Of a DNA stretch of 64,000 nucleotides, positions 29,974-38,687 are shown piece after piece. Below the pieces are notes generated by a model that saw nothing but the letters and a program-made list of their open reading frames with translations, was not told the DNA's origin and ran no database searches. The position numbers and the translations under genes were made by a program. Source of the DNA: Prevotella sp. S7-1-8 (GTDB lineage Bacteria; Bacteroidota; Bacteroidia; Bacteroidales; Bacteroidaceae); NCBI RefSeq assembly GCF_000758925.1, contig NZ_JRNC01000012.1, positions 19,592 through 83,591 on the forward strand, given 5' to 3'. The number at the start of each line of letters is the position of its first letter. The stretch's first letter is position 1.

Positions 29974-30282
29974 ATGATAGCCAAGACGATATTACAGCAG
30001 ATAGGCGGAAAACGCTTCACCGCCATGACAGGTAGCCGTGATTTCATAGATATGGGCAACGGCTTACGGATGAGCCTTGCAAGGAACAAAACAAGTGCCA
30101 ACCGCCTTGACATCATCTATGACGAAGGGGCAGACCTCTACAATATGCGCTTCTACCGCAGGACGTTCAGCAAAAAGACCTTTGAGTGCAAGACAAAGGA
30201 CATTGCCGTACACGAGGGTATCTATTTTGATATGCTGGAGGAAATGTTCACGATGGTGACGGGACTTTACACACGCTTTTGA
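29974..30282 (+). CDS. Small element protein, function unknown
   Basis: A 102-residue protein starting MIAKTILQQIGGKRFTAMTG and containing GLRMSLARNKTSANRLDIIY and FYRRTFSKKTFECKTKDIAV, likely an alpha/beta fold. No family recognised. The start follows an A-rich stretch; an upstream extension would overlap the preceding gene. It is the last gene of the rightward run and is followed at once by a terminator (30289). Confidence 0.6.
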   Translation: MIAKTILQQIGGKRFTAMTGSRDFIDMGNGLRMSLARNKTSANRLDIIYDEGADLYNMRFYRRTFSKKTFECKTKDIAVHEGIYFDMLEEMFTMVTGLYTRF

Positions 30283-30288
30283 GTGGCG

Positions 30289-30316
30289 GGGCGGCGAGAG
30301 CCGCCCTACTTTCTTT
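30289..30316 (+). terminator. Terminator of the small-gene operon
   Basis: GGGCGGC (30289-30295) pairs with GCCGCCC (30300-30306) around a GAGA loop and is followed by TACTTTCTTT. It sits 6 bp after the last small gene. Confidence 0.75.
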
Positions 30317-30379
30317 CAGTGAGCATGATGGCGGACAAAGAAAGTAGCAAAGAAACCTTTGTCCAATCTGCGATAACTA

Positions 30380-30404
30380 AAAAATCCGCAAGTAAAACTT
30401 GCGG
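30380..30404 (-). terminator. Terminator of the leftward tra operon
   Basis: CCGCAAGT (30386-30393) and ACTTGCGG (30397-30404) form a perfect 8-bp stem. Read leftward it is followed by a T-run (ATTTTTTAG). It lies past the lysozyme gene, the last of the tra operon. Open frames in 30283-30769 (for example 30316-30792 on the minus strand) overlap these hairpins and are not supported. Confidence 0.75.
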
Positions 30405-30713
30405 AGGCTATATATTGGGTCGTTATTTTTTGGTGGAGGGGAATGATAATCTCGAACCGTTGAACTACACATTTCTGCTTCGTCTCCATTTCCCCCAACG
30501 ATTTGATACGTTCAATCATTTTTGTTGTTCCTTTCTGAATTTTCCTAAATACTTTCTTCATAATTTCGCTATACTTTTTATGGTTAATAACTATGTTTTG
30601 TATTGCTCTCACAACACTTACAACTTGAAGTGTTATTTGGAAACCGATAGGCAAAAATGGCTCAACGATGTCAATTAACGAGAAAATCCTACGATAATCT
30701 ATCAAGTGATAGA

Positions 30714-30752
30714 GCAAAAGACGTGCCAAGTTAAATATGGCACGTCTTTTGC
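30714..30752. terminator. 15-bp stem just after the lysozyme gene
   Basis: GCAAAAGACGTGCCA (30714-30728) pairs perfectly with TGGCACGTCTTTTGC (30738-30752) over a 9-nt loop, 18 bp beyond the lysozyme stop. It is probably a first terminator or an mRNA 3' stabiliser ahead of the T-run terminator at 30380. Confidence 0.65.
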
Positions 30753-30769
30753 CAGTTTTGTCAGTCCTT

Positions 30770-31297
30770 TTATGGGATATACAACAGCGCAAACTCCGCC
30801 TTTCTCCGTTTGAGCAGCATGGCGTGGCGTTTTCCTTTGTAGTTGCAGAAGGCTATATACTCACGGTAGATGTTCCTGTCACCAGCTTCCAGCTTCTTGA
30901 TTAAGGTGCTTTTGGGGATTGTTTTGCTGCCTAACAGCTTCGCCGGTCCCACATTGTAAGCTAACGTGCCAAGCAAAATCGAATCAACCCCGAATTTACG
31001 GAACATGGCGACAAATTTGCGCAGGTCTTTCCGCAAAAGTTCATCCGCATCCCGTTTTGTCATGGTTCGTGCCGAATACTTCTCGTTTGGCAAAAGTTTG
31101 TGACCCCAACCGACGTATGGGTAGTGTTTTTCTGAGTGCCAGCCTTCAAAGTAGCGGCAGCATAAAAAAGCACGTTCCATAAGCGGCAGTCGGTAGATTG
31201 CCGCCTGCCCGTCCGTTCCCTCTTGGCGGCTGATCTGCGCGGACACAGAACAGACCGTCAGAAGTGAACAGAGCATTGTCATGAATACACGCATCAT
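30770..31297 (-). CDS. Conjugation-associated lysozyme (T4-lysozyme-like fold)
   Basis: A 175-residue exported muramidase candidate. The signal peptide ends SVSAQ; the core has YFEGWHSEKH with the putative catalytic Glu, YVGWGHKLLP and a helical C-terminal part with LGTLAYNVGPAKLLGSKTI. Family role: local opening of peptidoglycan so that the mating channel can cross the cell wall. It is the last gene of the tra operon and overlaps traQ by 4 bp (ATGA). The second catalytic residue of T4 lysozyme is not obvious, so assignment to GH24 is by overall pattern. Confidence 0.8.
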   Translation of the reverse strand: MMRVFMTMLCSLLTVCSVSAQISRQEGTDGQAAIYRLPLMERAFLCCRYFEGWHSEKHYPYVGWGHKLLPNEKYSARTMTKRDADELLRKDLRKFVAMFRKFGVDSILLGTLAYNVGPAKLLGSKTIPKSTLIKKLEAGDRNIYREYIAFCNYKGKRHAMLLKRRKAEFALLYIP

Positions 31298-31797
31298 TTC
31301 AACAAGGGGCTGAAGTTGCCGATGGGAACGATGGTAAGATCGTCGTCCTTTACATTCCTGTTGTTGAAGTCAAATTCCAGTTCGTAGGAGTTGCTAAAGT
31401 TATCCTCCACCACCACGATGAAATTATGCGCCTCATCACCCGCCGCCGTGTAGTACAGGCGGAATTTTTCGTTCTCCAGCAGGTAGCGGTCGTTAGGCAG
31501 GAAGGTGATGCCGTTATCCATTTTGAGCGAGCCTTCCCCCTCGAACTGGAAATAGCGGATGGTATAGAGCGTACCCGAAAAGTCGCCCTCCTTTTTCAGT
31601 TCACAGCGGATTTCCACTGTCTGCCCCTTTACTACCTTGTTCGGCACGGGCATGACCTCCACCGTGAAGGGATAGGACTGCTGGATGTCCATGTCATCGT
31701 CACATGACACGAGGGTGAATGACATGGCGGCTATCAGGCATAACGCCACTGCCTTGAATATTGATGTTCTCTTGTTTCTGTTGTTCAGTATGTTCAT
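31294..31797 (-). CDS. traQ: Conjugative transposon protein TraQ (DUF3872 lipoprotein)
   Basis: A 167-residue lipoprotein with an N-terminal signal and lipobox (TLVSCDDD), then beta-rich DUF3872 sequence (YPFTVEVMPVPNKVVKGQTV, DGITFLPND-like, NFIVVVEDNFSN). The start at 31797 is chosen because it puts the signal peptide at the N-terminus; longer in-frame extensions lie within traP. It overlaps traP by 4 bp and the lysozyme by 4 bp. Known only as part of the CTnDOT transfer apparatus; its exact role is unproven. Confidence 0.85.
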   Translation of the reverse strand: MNILNNRNKRTSIFKAVALCLIAAMSFTLVSCDDDMDIQQSYPFTVEVMPVPNKVVKGQTVEIRCELKKEGDFSGTLYTIRYFQFEGEGSLKMDNGITFLPNDRYLLENEKFRLYYTAAGDEAHNFIVVVEDNFSNSYELEFDFNNRNVKDDDLTIVPIGNFSPLLK

Positions 31798-32696
31798 TGT
31801 TCTTCGATTTTTAGATGGTTGTTTTTCTGTTTTTTCGTTGTCAGTTGCAGGTACTCGTTCAAGTCCTTGCAACCGTCATAGAGGGAGGAACGGTCGGTGA
31901 CACGTTCCCCGTATCGCATGGTAAGTGCGGCAAGCGTCCGCCGTCCGGCTTCGTCACGGTCGAGGAAGCAGCCGATGCGCCCGTATCCGTCCAGCAATCC
32001 CGCCGCCTTCTCCACGTTGGCGACTGAGTTCAGCACAAGACAGTCAGCGTTACCGGTTACACCAAGCGTCACGGCAGAGAGAAAGTCCATGAAGCCCTCG
32101 AACACGAGGCACTCGTCAGCCGGGATGTCATTCGCCTTTACCAGTGATACAGACTTCGGAGGTATGCAACCCTTGAAATATCGGCTTCTGACTTCATAGC
32201 CACCTGCCATGTTCGGAAAGCCAACGGCAAAATACCGTTTCCCACGCACACCGTAGTTCAAGCGGCAGCAGTGACGGGATGCGATGGCGTAAGGGATGCC
32301 CCGTTCCTCTAAATACTCCGTCAGCAGTGAGCGGAGCAGCGGAGCGACCTCCACATCCTCAAAAACGGATTCGGTCGGCTTCGAGAGATAGACGGGCTTT
32401 TCCCATCCGGCAACCGTCATATTGGCGGCTTCCGCTATGAACTTCGCTTGCTTCATGAAGTCATCGCTTTGCAGAAACTCCCCGGCAAGCGTGAAGATGT
32501 CGCCGCCCTTGCCCAAACCGAAGTCGTACCAGAGCTGTTTCGCCACGTTCACACGGAAAGAGGATGTGCGCTCGCCCCTGTACGGGGCAAGATACCACAG
32601 CTCGTTACCGCTCCTTCTGACAGGCTCATGCCCCAGCCGTGCGAGAAAATCCGCAAGCGGCATCCTTCTGACAGCATCTATTTCCGTCCTTTCCAT
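31794..32696 (-). CDS. traP: Conjugative transposon primase TraP
   Basis: A 300-residue DnaG-type primase. The N-terminal part resembles the CHC2/zinc-binding region but lacks the full cysteine set (YLAPYRGERTSSFRVNV, GKGGDIFTLA). The Toprim domain (~195-290) has the Glu of ECLVFEGFMDFLSAV and the acidic motif FLDRDEAGRRT. Role by family: priming synthesis on the transferred single strand. The start at 32696 (MERTEIDAVRR) is 7 bp after traO; a longer in-frame extension would be inside traO. It overlaps traQ by 4 bp. Confidence 0.85.
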   Translation of the reverse strand: MERTEIDAVRRMPLADFLARLGHEPVRRSGNELWYLAPYRGERTSSFRVNVAKQLWYDFGLGKGGDIFTLAGEFLQSDDFMKQAKFIAEAANMTVAGWEKPVYLSKPTESVFEDVEVAPLLRSLLTEYLEERGIPYAIASRHCCRLNYGVRGKRYFAVGFPNMAGGYEVRSRYFKGCIPPKSVSLVKANDIPADECLVFEGFMDFLSAVTLGVTGNADCLVLNSVANVEKAAGLLDGYGRIGCFLDRDEAGRRTLAALTMRYGERVTDRSSLYDGCKDLNEYLQLTTKKQKNNHLKIEEQ

Positions 32697-32703
32697 GCCC
32701 GTG

Positions 32704-33279
32704 TCAGTTGATGATGAACTTGATACCGACCCCGAACTGCGTGTGGAACTTCCGTGTGTCGCCACCCCAAAGGCAACGCTCCCGCAGGTTGGCAAGCAGG
32801 GCGATACGGTCTGCCACGTAACACTCCACATCGAGCGTCAGCGCACCGCCGTAGATGAAGGCGTCCCGGTCGTGCAGCGTGGAGCCGTCATGCAGCACCT
32901 TCTTCCCCCAATTTACCGCCTCATATCCGGCGAGAGCCGAAGCCCCGGCATAGACGAAAACAATCTTTCGGGCGTCCGACAGTATCTTGAAGTAATAGCC
33001 GCCCTCCGCCGTGAACTGCGCCACGGGTATCTTGGTGTCCTTGTAGGGATTGTTCTTCAACAGGTATTCGCCACCGAACACCCACTTGTTCCCCTTCTTC
33101 GTGTAGGTGGAGAGAGCCGCCCCGAAGCTGTACCCGCCGTCCTTGCCGCCGAGATTGAAGCCGTCCGCCATGTCCGCCCTCACCTCGATGCCCTGCATCT
33201 TCGGCAGACACCGCTGGGCGTGCGCCTGCCCTGTAAAAAGGGCAAGCGACGCGATGATTATTGCGATGTACTTTCTCAT
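32704..33279 (-). CDS. traO: Conjugative transposon protein TraO
   Basis: A 191-residue exported protein: signal peptide ending AHA, then a beta-rich domain with porin-like strands (GGYSFGAALSTYTKKGNKWV, FGVGIKFIIN at the C-terminus). It matches TraO of CTnDOT-type elements, a periplasmic or outer-membrane part of the mating apparatus. Two bp separate it from traN. The C-terminal aromatic residues fit an outer-membrane barrel. Confidence 0.87.
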   Translation of the reverse strand: MRKYIAIIIASLALFTGQAHAQRCLPKMQGIEVRADMADGFNLGGKDGGYSFGAALSTYTKKGNKWVFGGEYLLKNNPYKDTKIPVAQFTAEGGYYFKILSDARKIVFVYAGASALAGYEAVNWGKKVLHDGSTLHDRDAFIYGGALTLDVECYVADRIALLANLRERCLWGGDTRKFHTQFGVGIKFIIN

Positions 33280-33281
33280 GG

Positions 33282-34268
33282 TCAGCGTACTTGAAGTTCG
33301 TTGATGGTACCCGCGCGTACCAAATCCTCGTTCTCAATCACGAAGGACTGGTGACGGCCGCCGTTCTTCTCGTTCAATTCCACCACGAGGCACTTGTCAT
33401 CGGGGATGGTGAACTTCGCCATCGTGAAGACCGTGCGCTCGCTCTTTTTGCCCGGCACGAGGGTGGCGTAGTTCTGCGCGCGGAGCGGCAGAATAATCTG
33501 CTCCTGCACGGCAGTACGCTTCGCAACCTTCTTGTCCACGATTTTCCAAGTGATGTAGTCCACATCGAAAGGCACGTTGCTCTGGTTCTTTATCTCCGTG
33601 TGGAAATAAAGCAAGCCGTTGTGCGTGTAGATGCCTTTCAACAGGTATTGGATGCCGAAACGCTTGCAGCCGATATGCTTCACCTCGCGCTTGTTCTGTT
33701 TGTGGATGGACTTCATGATAAGGCGCACCAGCATCGGGCTTTCGCTGCCCAGCTCTTTCAGATAGATTTCCTGCGCGTTGTTCGGGCGGTTCACCGTGCT
33801 GCCGTCATGGATGAAGTCGCACATCTCCACGTTGAGCAACAGCGGTTCGGCGGCGTACTTCACGTTGAAGGTGTAGAAACTGCCGTCCTCCGTGATGACG
33901 GACATATTCGTTTCGTTGGGAAAATTCCTTACGGTAGCCTTCACACGGATGATGTTCTCCGCTCCGTCGGCTTTCCCGGCAATCAGGTCGGGCGAGCCTA
34001 AATCGACATAGCGCACCTCCGCCGGAAAAATGACGTGGACGGTCTTGTCGTAGGTCACTTCCAGACCGTGCGGCGGTATCATGCGGTCGAAGGTCAGCTT
34101 GCGTGACAGCCCGTGATATAGGTCGCCGTCCGCCTCCTTCTGCGGATAGACCTCCTTCGTCAAGGTCGGTTGTTCACTTCCGTTGGTCGTTTCAACGGTT
34201 ACATTCTCCTGCGCGTTGGCAGTTATGATGCCCATAGCGAGGGCAAACATGATGATTACTTTTCTCAT
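33282..34268 (-). CDS. traN: Conjugative transposon protein TraN (DUF4138, VirB9-like)
   Basis: A 328-residue exported protein: signal peptide ending TANAQ, then beta-rich DUF4138 (YDKTVHVIFPAEVRYVDLGS, GRSTVNRPNNAQEIY-like helix, FQIQYLLKGIYTHNGLLYF). DUF4138 proteins are the VirB9-like outer-membrane-core part of Bacteroidales type IV secretion. It lies between traM and traO with 2-34 bp spacing. Confidence 0.87.
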   Translation of the reverse strand: MRKVIIMFALAMGIITANAQENVTVETTNGSEQPTLTKEVYPQKEADGDLYHGLSRKLTFDRMIPPHGLEVTYDKTVHVIFPAEVRYVDLGSPDLIAGKADGAENIIRVKATVRNFPNETNMSVITEDGSFYTFNVKYAAEPLLLNVEMCDFIHDGSTVNRPNNAQEIYLKELGSESPMLVRLIMKSIHKQNKREVKHIGCKRFGIQYLLKGIYTHNGLLYFHTEIKNQSNVPFDVDYITWKIVDKKVAKRTAVQEQIILPLRAQNYATLVPGKKSERTVFTMAKFTIPDDKCLVVELNEKNGGRHQSFVIENEDLVRAGTINELQVR

Positions 34269-34302
34269 TACTTTTGGATTTTAGTGGTAATTTTTATTGT
34301 TT

Positions 34303-35655
34303 TCAATATTTTTCTTGGTAAAGCATGACCCTGTACCCGGCTTTCAGATGCACCTTGACGGTTCGCATCTTTTTGGCGATGTACTGGCTCGTGCCTTGTA
34401 TCAGCCCCTTGCCCAAGTCGGAGGCGAGCTGCGCCCCGGCATTGGTGGAGATGTTGATGCTGCTTCCCAGCGAGCCGCCCATGTTGGCGGCGACCTCCCG
34501 GACGGCGTTCATCTCCATCGAGTTCGGGATGAAGATGCCGGGCTGTCCGTCCGTGTCATAGACCGCAAGCTCCACGGGGATAATCGTGCCGTCGTATTCC
34601 AGCGAGGTAATCTCGATGTCGAGCCGCTCACCCTGTATCTTGCCCGTGCCGACCACCACCGCACCCCGGGGTATTGTCCTGCCTGCCACCGCCATAGGCT
34701 CCAGCAGGCGCAGCCTTACCGTCTGCCCGTCCGTCACGCTCTGCGCCCCATGCACGCACGCCGGTATGGTGTTCCTGTCCAATACCTCCGCCGTGCCGAC
34801 AGCCGTGTTGAAACCCCGGTTGCGTTCCTGCGATAAGGCGGCGACAAACTCCGCGTTACTCATAGGCTGTGAGAGTGAAGAAACTACTTGATGCTCCACC
34901 TGTCTGATAGGCATTGCCTTGTTCTTCTTCCCTTTCTGCACGGTAGTTGGCTCTGCCCTCTGTTCCGCCGATGGCTGTCCTCCGTTCTGACCGCCCATGT
35001 ACTTTGCCGCCAGCTCGTAGGACTTCTCCATAAGAGCCACCTGCTCGTCCATAGAGGAAGCCTTGCCCCTCTCGCTTTCCAGTTCCGACTCCAGCGATGC
35101 GATGCGCTCCAACAATTCGTCCATCTCCGCATTGTCGTTTTTCGGCTGGTCGTAGAAGTTTCCGAGCGTGGCGTTCAGGTCACGGTAGGCGGCTGCGGAG
35201 GACTGGATGGTCTGCGGCGTGGCTGGCTTTGCCCTTTCTTCCTTGCCGCCCGGATTGGCGAGGTCGAAGTCCACTCCGTTCTCCGTTCCCGCTATCTCGC
35301 GGTCGAACATGTCGCCCAGCTGCCCGATGGCACGGTTGCGGCTCTCCTGACGCTCTTCCATCTCCCCATGCTCGTAGGCTTTCAGCTTGTCGCCGATAAT
35401 CTGCCGGTTCGCCTTGTCAGCGTCGGGCATCTCGGTGTTGTATCCGTCCGTTCCCGGCGGTTGCTCCTTGCCGGAGGACGGGGCGAATATCAGCCACATC
35501 GCCCCGATGAACACCAACACCATAGCGGGCAGCACGATCATCTTCTGCCGTTTCAGCCGTTGCGCCTCTGTCAGCGGTTCGCGCTCCTTTTTCGGTTTCC
35601 CCGTTTCGGGAGCAGCTTTGTTCTCTTTCGTCGGTTCATTCTTTGTCTGTTCCAT
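34303..35655 (-). CDS. traM: Conjugative transposon protein TraM (VirB10-like)
   Basis: A 450-residue inner-membrane protein: cytoplasmic basic N-terminus, one membrane helix (~36-56, IVLPAMVLVFIGAMWLIFAP), a coiled-coil stretch (~175-215, DELLERIASLESELESERGK) and a C-terminal beta-domain (~280-440) with PCxx-like segments (IPRGAVVVGTGKIQGERLDI). Layout matches VirB10-type proteins that span the periplasm and connect the two membranes. Its start overlaps the traL end by 20 bp. Confidence 0.87.
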   Translation of the reverse strand: MEQTKNEPTKENKAAPETGKPKKEREPLTEAQRLKRQKMIVLPAMVLVFIGAMWLIFAPSSGKEQPPGTDGYNTEMPDADKANRQIIGDKLKAYEHGEMEERQESRNRAIGQLGDMFDREIAGTENGVDFDLANPGGKEERAKPATPQTIQSSAAAYRDLNATLGNFYDQPKNDNAEMDELLERIASLESELESERGKASSMDEQVALMEKSYELAAKYMGGQNGGQPSAEQRAEPTTVQKGKKNKAMPIRQVEHQVVSSLSQPMSNAEFVAALSQERNRGFNTAVGTAEVLDRNTIPACVHGAQSVTDGQTVRLRLLEPMAVAGRTIPRGAVVVGTGKIQGERLDIEITSLEYDGTIIPVELAVYDTDGQPGIFIPNSMEMNAVREVAANMGGSLGSSINISTNAGAQLASDLGKGLIQGTSQYIAKKMRTVKVHLKAGYRVMLYQEKY

Positions 35656-35944
35656 ATAAATAAGGTGTTAAGTGATTGCCTGTTTCCGCCGGGGTCGGCA
35701 GTTCCACCCGTCCGGCGTGTCCCGTTTCCATATGTGAGCCGTCGTTCCTGCCGATGTCATAGACGGCTCTGCCGAAGGTGTAAAGGGCAAGCACCGCGAA
35801 GGCGGCGAACATCCCCAGCACGATGCGGCGGCGTGTTTCCGGCGGCAAGCCGTCCAGATACCCTTTGAGACTTGCCGCCAAGCGTTTCCGTTTGTCGTGG
35901 AGTTTCCAATACATGCCCCACATTGATTTTCTGATACTTTTCAT
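35636..35944 (-). CDS. traL: Conjugative transposon protein TraL
   Basis: A 102-residue protein with a basic N-terminus (MKSIRKSMWGMYWKLHDKRK), one membrane helix (VLGMFAAFAVLALYTFGRAV) and a periplasmic tail. Matches TraL (DUF3989 type) by size, helix and place between traK and traM. It overlaps traM by 20 bp. Function in the mating channel is not known in detail. Confidence 0.83.
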   Translation of the reverse strand: MKSIRKSMWGMYWKLHDKRKRLAASLKGYLDGLPPETRRRIVLGMFAAFAVLALYTFGRAVYDIGRNDGSHMETGHAGRVELPTPAETGNHLTPYLYGTDKE

Positions 35945-35950
35945 GTCCTG

Positions 35951-36574
35951 TTACCGTTTGATAGTCTGTAAATCCTTGTTCTCAATGATGGTGAAACCCT
36001 CGATGGTAAAACCGTTCGGGTTGTCATCCGACCGCGATGCGTTCAGCAGGCGGCAGGTGGTCACGAGGCTGCGCTCGGTGACGTTGCTCTGCCGGATGAT
36101 TTTCTGTGTGGCGTAGGTCACGGCACGGTAGGGATAGGCGTTGAAGTCGCACACCACGCTGTCCACCTTCAGCACTTGGTTGATGTTCCCGGCGATGATG
36201 CGGTTGTAGTACCCCTTCTCCGCGAAGTCCGAATAATAGTGGTACACGCTCTTGTCCGCCAGCAGCAAGGCACGTTTCACGTTGTGTTCAATCGCGCTTT
36301 TTTCAGGTGATAGCGTGAAGAACATCTCGTGGAAACGGCGCACATGTTCCCGTGCCTCCGCCGGGCGGTTCTGCGACAAATCCTGAGACAAGGCGAGCAT
36401 CAGGCTCTTGCCGTTGTCCAGCACATAGATTTTCTCCCGTTGCTTCTCTGCGAAACGGTAGGAGTTCCACACGCTCCACACCGTCACCACGGCGCACAGC
36501 GAGAGGAAGACGATACCGAACAGGCGTATCTGCCTGAACGACGATTCGATGTTTCTAAGTGATTTGAATTCCAT
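35951..36574 (-). CDS. traK: Conjugative transposon protein TraK (VirB8-like)
   Basis: A 207-residue inner-membrane protein with one helix near the N-terminus (~18-38, LFGIVFLSLCAVVTVWSVWN) and a periplasmic alpha/beta domain (~60-200; RRFHEMFFTLSPEKSAIEHN, VVCDFNAYPYRAVTYATQKI). This bitopic layout matches VirB8-type proteins; TraK is highly conserved in CTnDOT elements. It lies 6 bp before traL. Confidence 0.87.
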   Translation of the reverse strand: MEFKSLRNIESSFRQIRLFGIVFLSLCAVVTVWSVWNSYRFAEKQREKIYVLDNGKSLMLALSQDLSQNRPAEAREHVRRFHEMFFTLSPEKSAIEHNVKRALLLADKSVYHYYSDFAEKGYYNRIIAGNINQVLKVDSVVCDFNAYPYRAVTYATQKIIRQSNVTERSLVTTCRLLNASRSDDNPNGFTIEGFTIIENKDLQTIKR

Positions 36575-36605
36575 TTATATTTTCCAATTTATGATTGCAC
36601 ATTGA

Positions 36606-37610
36606 TTATTTCAGCAATTTGCCGACACGTCCGACTGCGTTTCCTGCGGCTGCACCCGCCACGCTGCCCGCCATGCTTCCGGCTCGTCCCGCCATCTGGT
36701 TCACGTTGCGACCGTAACCGCCCATGCCTCCGGCTTGGATAATCCAGCCCGCAACGGTGGGAATGGTAAAGTAGCCGATGATGCCGATGCAGAGGAATAC
36801 GATATACACCCCGTCGCTCGAATCCAGCGAGAAGTTCGGGTCTGCCTGCATCCGCTCGATGTCGTTTTGCAGCATCAGAACCTGTATCTTCGCCAGTATG
36901 GTGCTGAACATGTCCGATACCGGTAGCCACAGATAGACCTGTATATAGCGGCATATCCACTGCGTGAGCGTGTTTTGGAAACCGTCCCATACCGACAGGG
37001 CGAAGGCTATCGGACCGAGAATCGCCAGCACCACGAGAAAGAAGGTGCGGACGGTGTCTATCACGAGGGCGGCGGCTTGGAACAGCAGTTCGAGTATCTC
37101 GCGGAAGAAGTCGCGGATGCTCTTCTTCATGTTGTACATTCCCCGGTCGATATACATTCCCGCCATCGTCACCATGTCGGAGGGCGACCAGCCGAGTTCC
37201 TCCAGTTGCTTGTCAAATTCCTCGTTGGACACGAGGTAGGCGGTTTCGGGGTTGCGTACCATCGCCTCGTATTCCAGTTTGTCCTTCTGCTCCCGGTATC
37301 GGTTCATGTCCAGCGTTTCCGCCTCCAGCATCTTTGCCGTGCCCTGTACGACGGGTGAGAGGATGCTGTTTATCGTGCCCAGCACCACAGTCGGGAAGAA
37401 CATGATGCACAGACCGATGGCAAAAGGACGGAGCATCGGGAATACGTCTATCGGTTCAGCTCTCGCCAGCGACTGCCATACCCGGTAGGCGACGTAGAAC
37501 AGCGCACCCAGCCCGGCGATGCCTTTCGCCACACCAGCCATGTCCCCACACAGCGGCATCATCTGCTCATAAAGTGAACGTAAAATCTGATGAAGGTTGT
37601 CGAACTTCAT
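36606..37610 (-). CDS. traJ: Conjugative transposon protein TraJ (VirB6-like)
   Basis: A 334-residue polytopic membrane protein with about six to seven helices (IAGLGALFYVAYRVWQSLAR, FAIGLCIMFFPTVVLGTINS, VRTFFLVVLAILGPIAFALS, VFLCIGIIGYFTIPTVAGWI) and a Gly/Ala-rich C-terminal tail (~285-334). Matches VirB6-type channel components and the TraJ of Bacteroides elements. It is 3 bp after traI. Confidence 0.88.
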   Translation of the reverse strand: MKFDNLHQILRSLYEQMMPLCGDMAGVAKGIAGLGALFYVAYRVWQSLARAEPIDVFPMLRPFAIGLCIMFFPTVVLGTINSILSPVVQGTAKMLEAETLDMNRYREQKDKLEYEAMVRNPETAYLVSNEEFDKQLEELGWSPSDMVTMAGMYIDRGMYNMKKSIRDFFREILELLFQAAALVIDTVRTFFLVVLAILGPIAFALSVWDGFQNTLTQWICRYIQVYLWLPVSDMFSTILAKIQVLMLQNDIERMQADPNFSLDSSDGVYIVFLCIGIIGYFTIPTVAGWIIQAGGMGGYGRNVNQMAGRAGSMAGSVAGAAAGNAVGRVGKLLK

Positions 37611-37613
37611 AGG

Positions 37614-38243
37614 CTACCAGTATCTTTCGTTCATGTTCCCGTACAGCCCCATGATGCGGTCGAGGTCGTTCTTCTTTTTCGCACGCAGGTAACTCACGGA
37701 GATGTTCTTGTTCGTGTAGTAGCTCACGAGGTTGCGGTAACGCTTCATCTTCGAGTGGCAGCGTTCCACCACGTCCATGCGCTCCTTGTCGGTCATGGAG
37801 AGCGTGGTGATGTTCACCACGTTCCTGAGTTCCGTCAACACTTCGTTGCTTTCCTCCAGCAGTTTCGTGTAGCCGAAAGCGATTGCGGAAAGCTCTTCGG
37901 GTCTGAAATTCCCGTCACGGAGCATCCGTTGGAAACTGTTCACATAGATGTCTGTGATGTCGCCCACCATCAGGATGGTCTGCTGCACCTTGCGGGCGTC
38001 CTTGACCAGATTGTTCACCGATTTGAGGGCATCGTAATACTTCTTGCCCTGCTGATAGATTTTCACCGTCTCCTGAAAGTTGCTCACCATGTTCGTGGCG
38101 GTCTTGGAGGTATGGATGATGTTTTTGGAGGCATTGATGATGCCCTGCGCTAGATTGCCCGGATCGCTTACGACCCACTGTGCGCTTGCCCTGCCCGCGA
38201 AAAGCAGGCACAGGCAGATAATCATTGTTATTCTTGTTCTCAT
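37614..38243 (-). CDS. traI: Conjugative transposon protein TraI (DUF4141)
   Basis: A 209-residue exported helical protein: signal peptide ending GRASAQ, then a long helical domain (GIINASKNIIHTSKTATNMV, FQRMLRDGNFRPEELSAIAF). The helical periplasmic layout is like VirB5. Matches TraI of CTnDOT (not the F-plasmid relaxase TraI). Located 3 bp before traJ. Confidence 0.87.
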   Translation of the reverse strand: MRTRITMIICLCLLFAGRASAQWVVSDPGNLAQGIINASKNIIHTSKTATNMVSNFQETVKIYQQGKKYYDALKSVNNLVKDARKVQQTILMVGDITDIYVNSFQRMLRDGNFRPEELSAIAFGYTKLLEESNEVLTELRNVVNITTLSMTDKERMDVVERCHSKMKRYRNLVSYYTNKNISVSYLRAKKKNDLDRIMGLYGNMNERYW

Positions 38244-38266
38244 GTTACTTTGGATTTTAGTGGTTG

Positions 38267-38647
38267 TTATTCTTCGGTCGGATGTCCCGGCTGCGGCTTC
38301 ACCCGCACATAGTCCCCGTTTGGCGAGAAAGTCAGCACATCCGTGGCCTCGTTGTAGGACACGTCGATGCGGAAGCCGGTGTTCATGAACAGGTTGCCGT
38401 TCTCCTCCTGCAAGAGATAGGTTTCCGGCTTGAGCTTGCGGCGCAGACCGCTACGACGGAACACCGTCACTTTGTAGGCTTCGCCCTCCTTGTAGATAAG
38501 CACGTCAGGTTTTCCCTCCACGCTCTCCCAGTTCCCGCACAGCATGTCGCGGCGGTTGTCGGCCACGTCGCAGGATTGCAGCATCATGACCGCCAATCCG
38601 ATAAGGCACTTGCTGACTTGCAGCATTTTCACTTTTGGTAAATTCAT
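38267..38647 (-). CDS. DUF3876-type lipoprotein in the TraH position
   Basis: A 126-residue protein with a signal sequence and lipobox (MMLQSCDV), followed by a small beta-rich domain (GNWESVEGKPDVLIYKEGEA). It fits DUF3876. It lies between traG and traI, the place of traH in CTnDOT. Function unknown. Gaps of 23 and 40 bp to its neighbours. Confidence 0.75.
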   Translation of the reverse strand: MNLPKVKMLQVSKCLIGLAVMMLQSCDVADNRRDMLCGNWESVEGKPDVLIYKEGEAYKVTVFRRSGLRRKLKPETYLLQEENGNLFMNTGFRIDVSYNEATDVLTFSPNGDYVRVKPQPGHPTEE

Positions 38648-38687
38648 ACGCGTTTTTCTTTTTTGGTTGATACATTCTGTTTTTTAG

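Noticed and set aside
30316..30792. 158-codon open frame on the minus strand
   Set aside because: Covers the tra terminator hairpins and overlaps the lysozyme gene end; no domain recognised.
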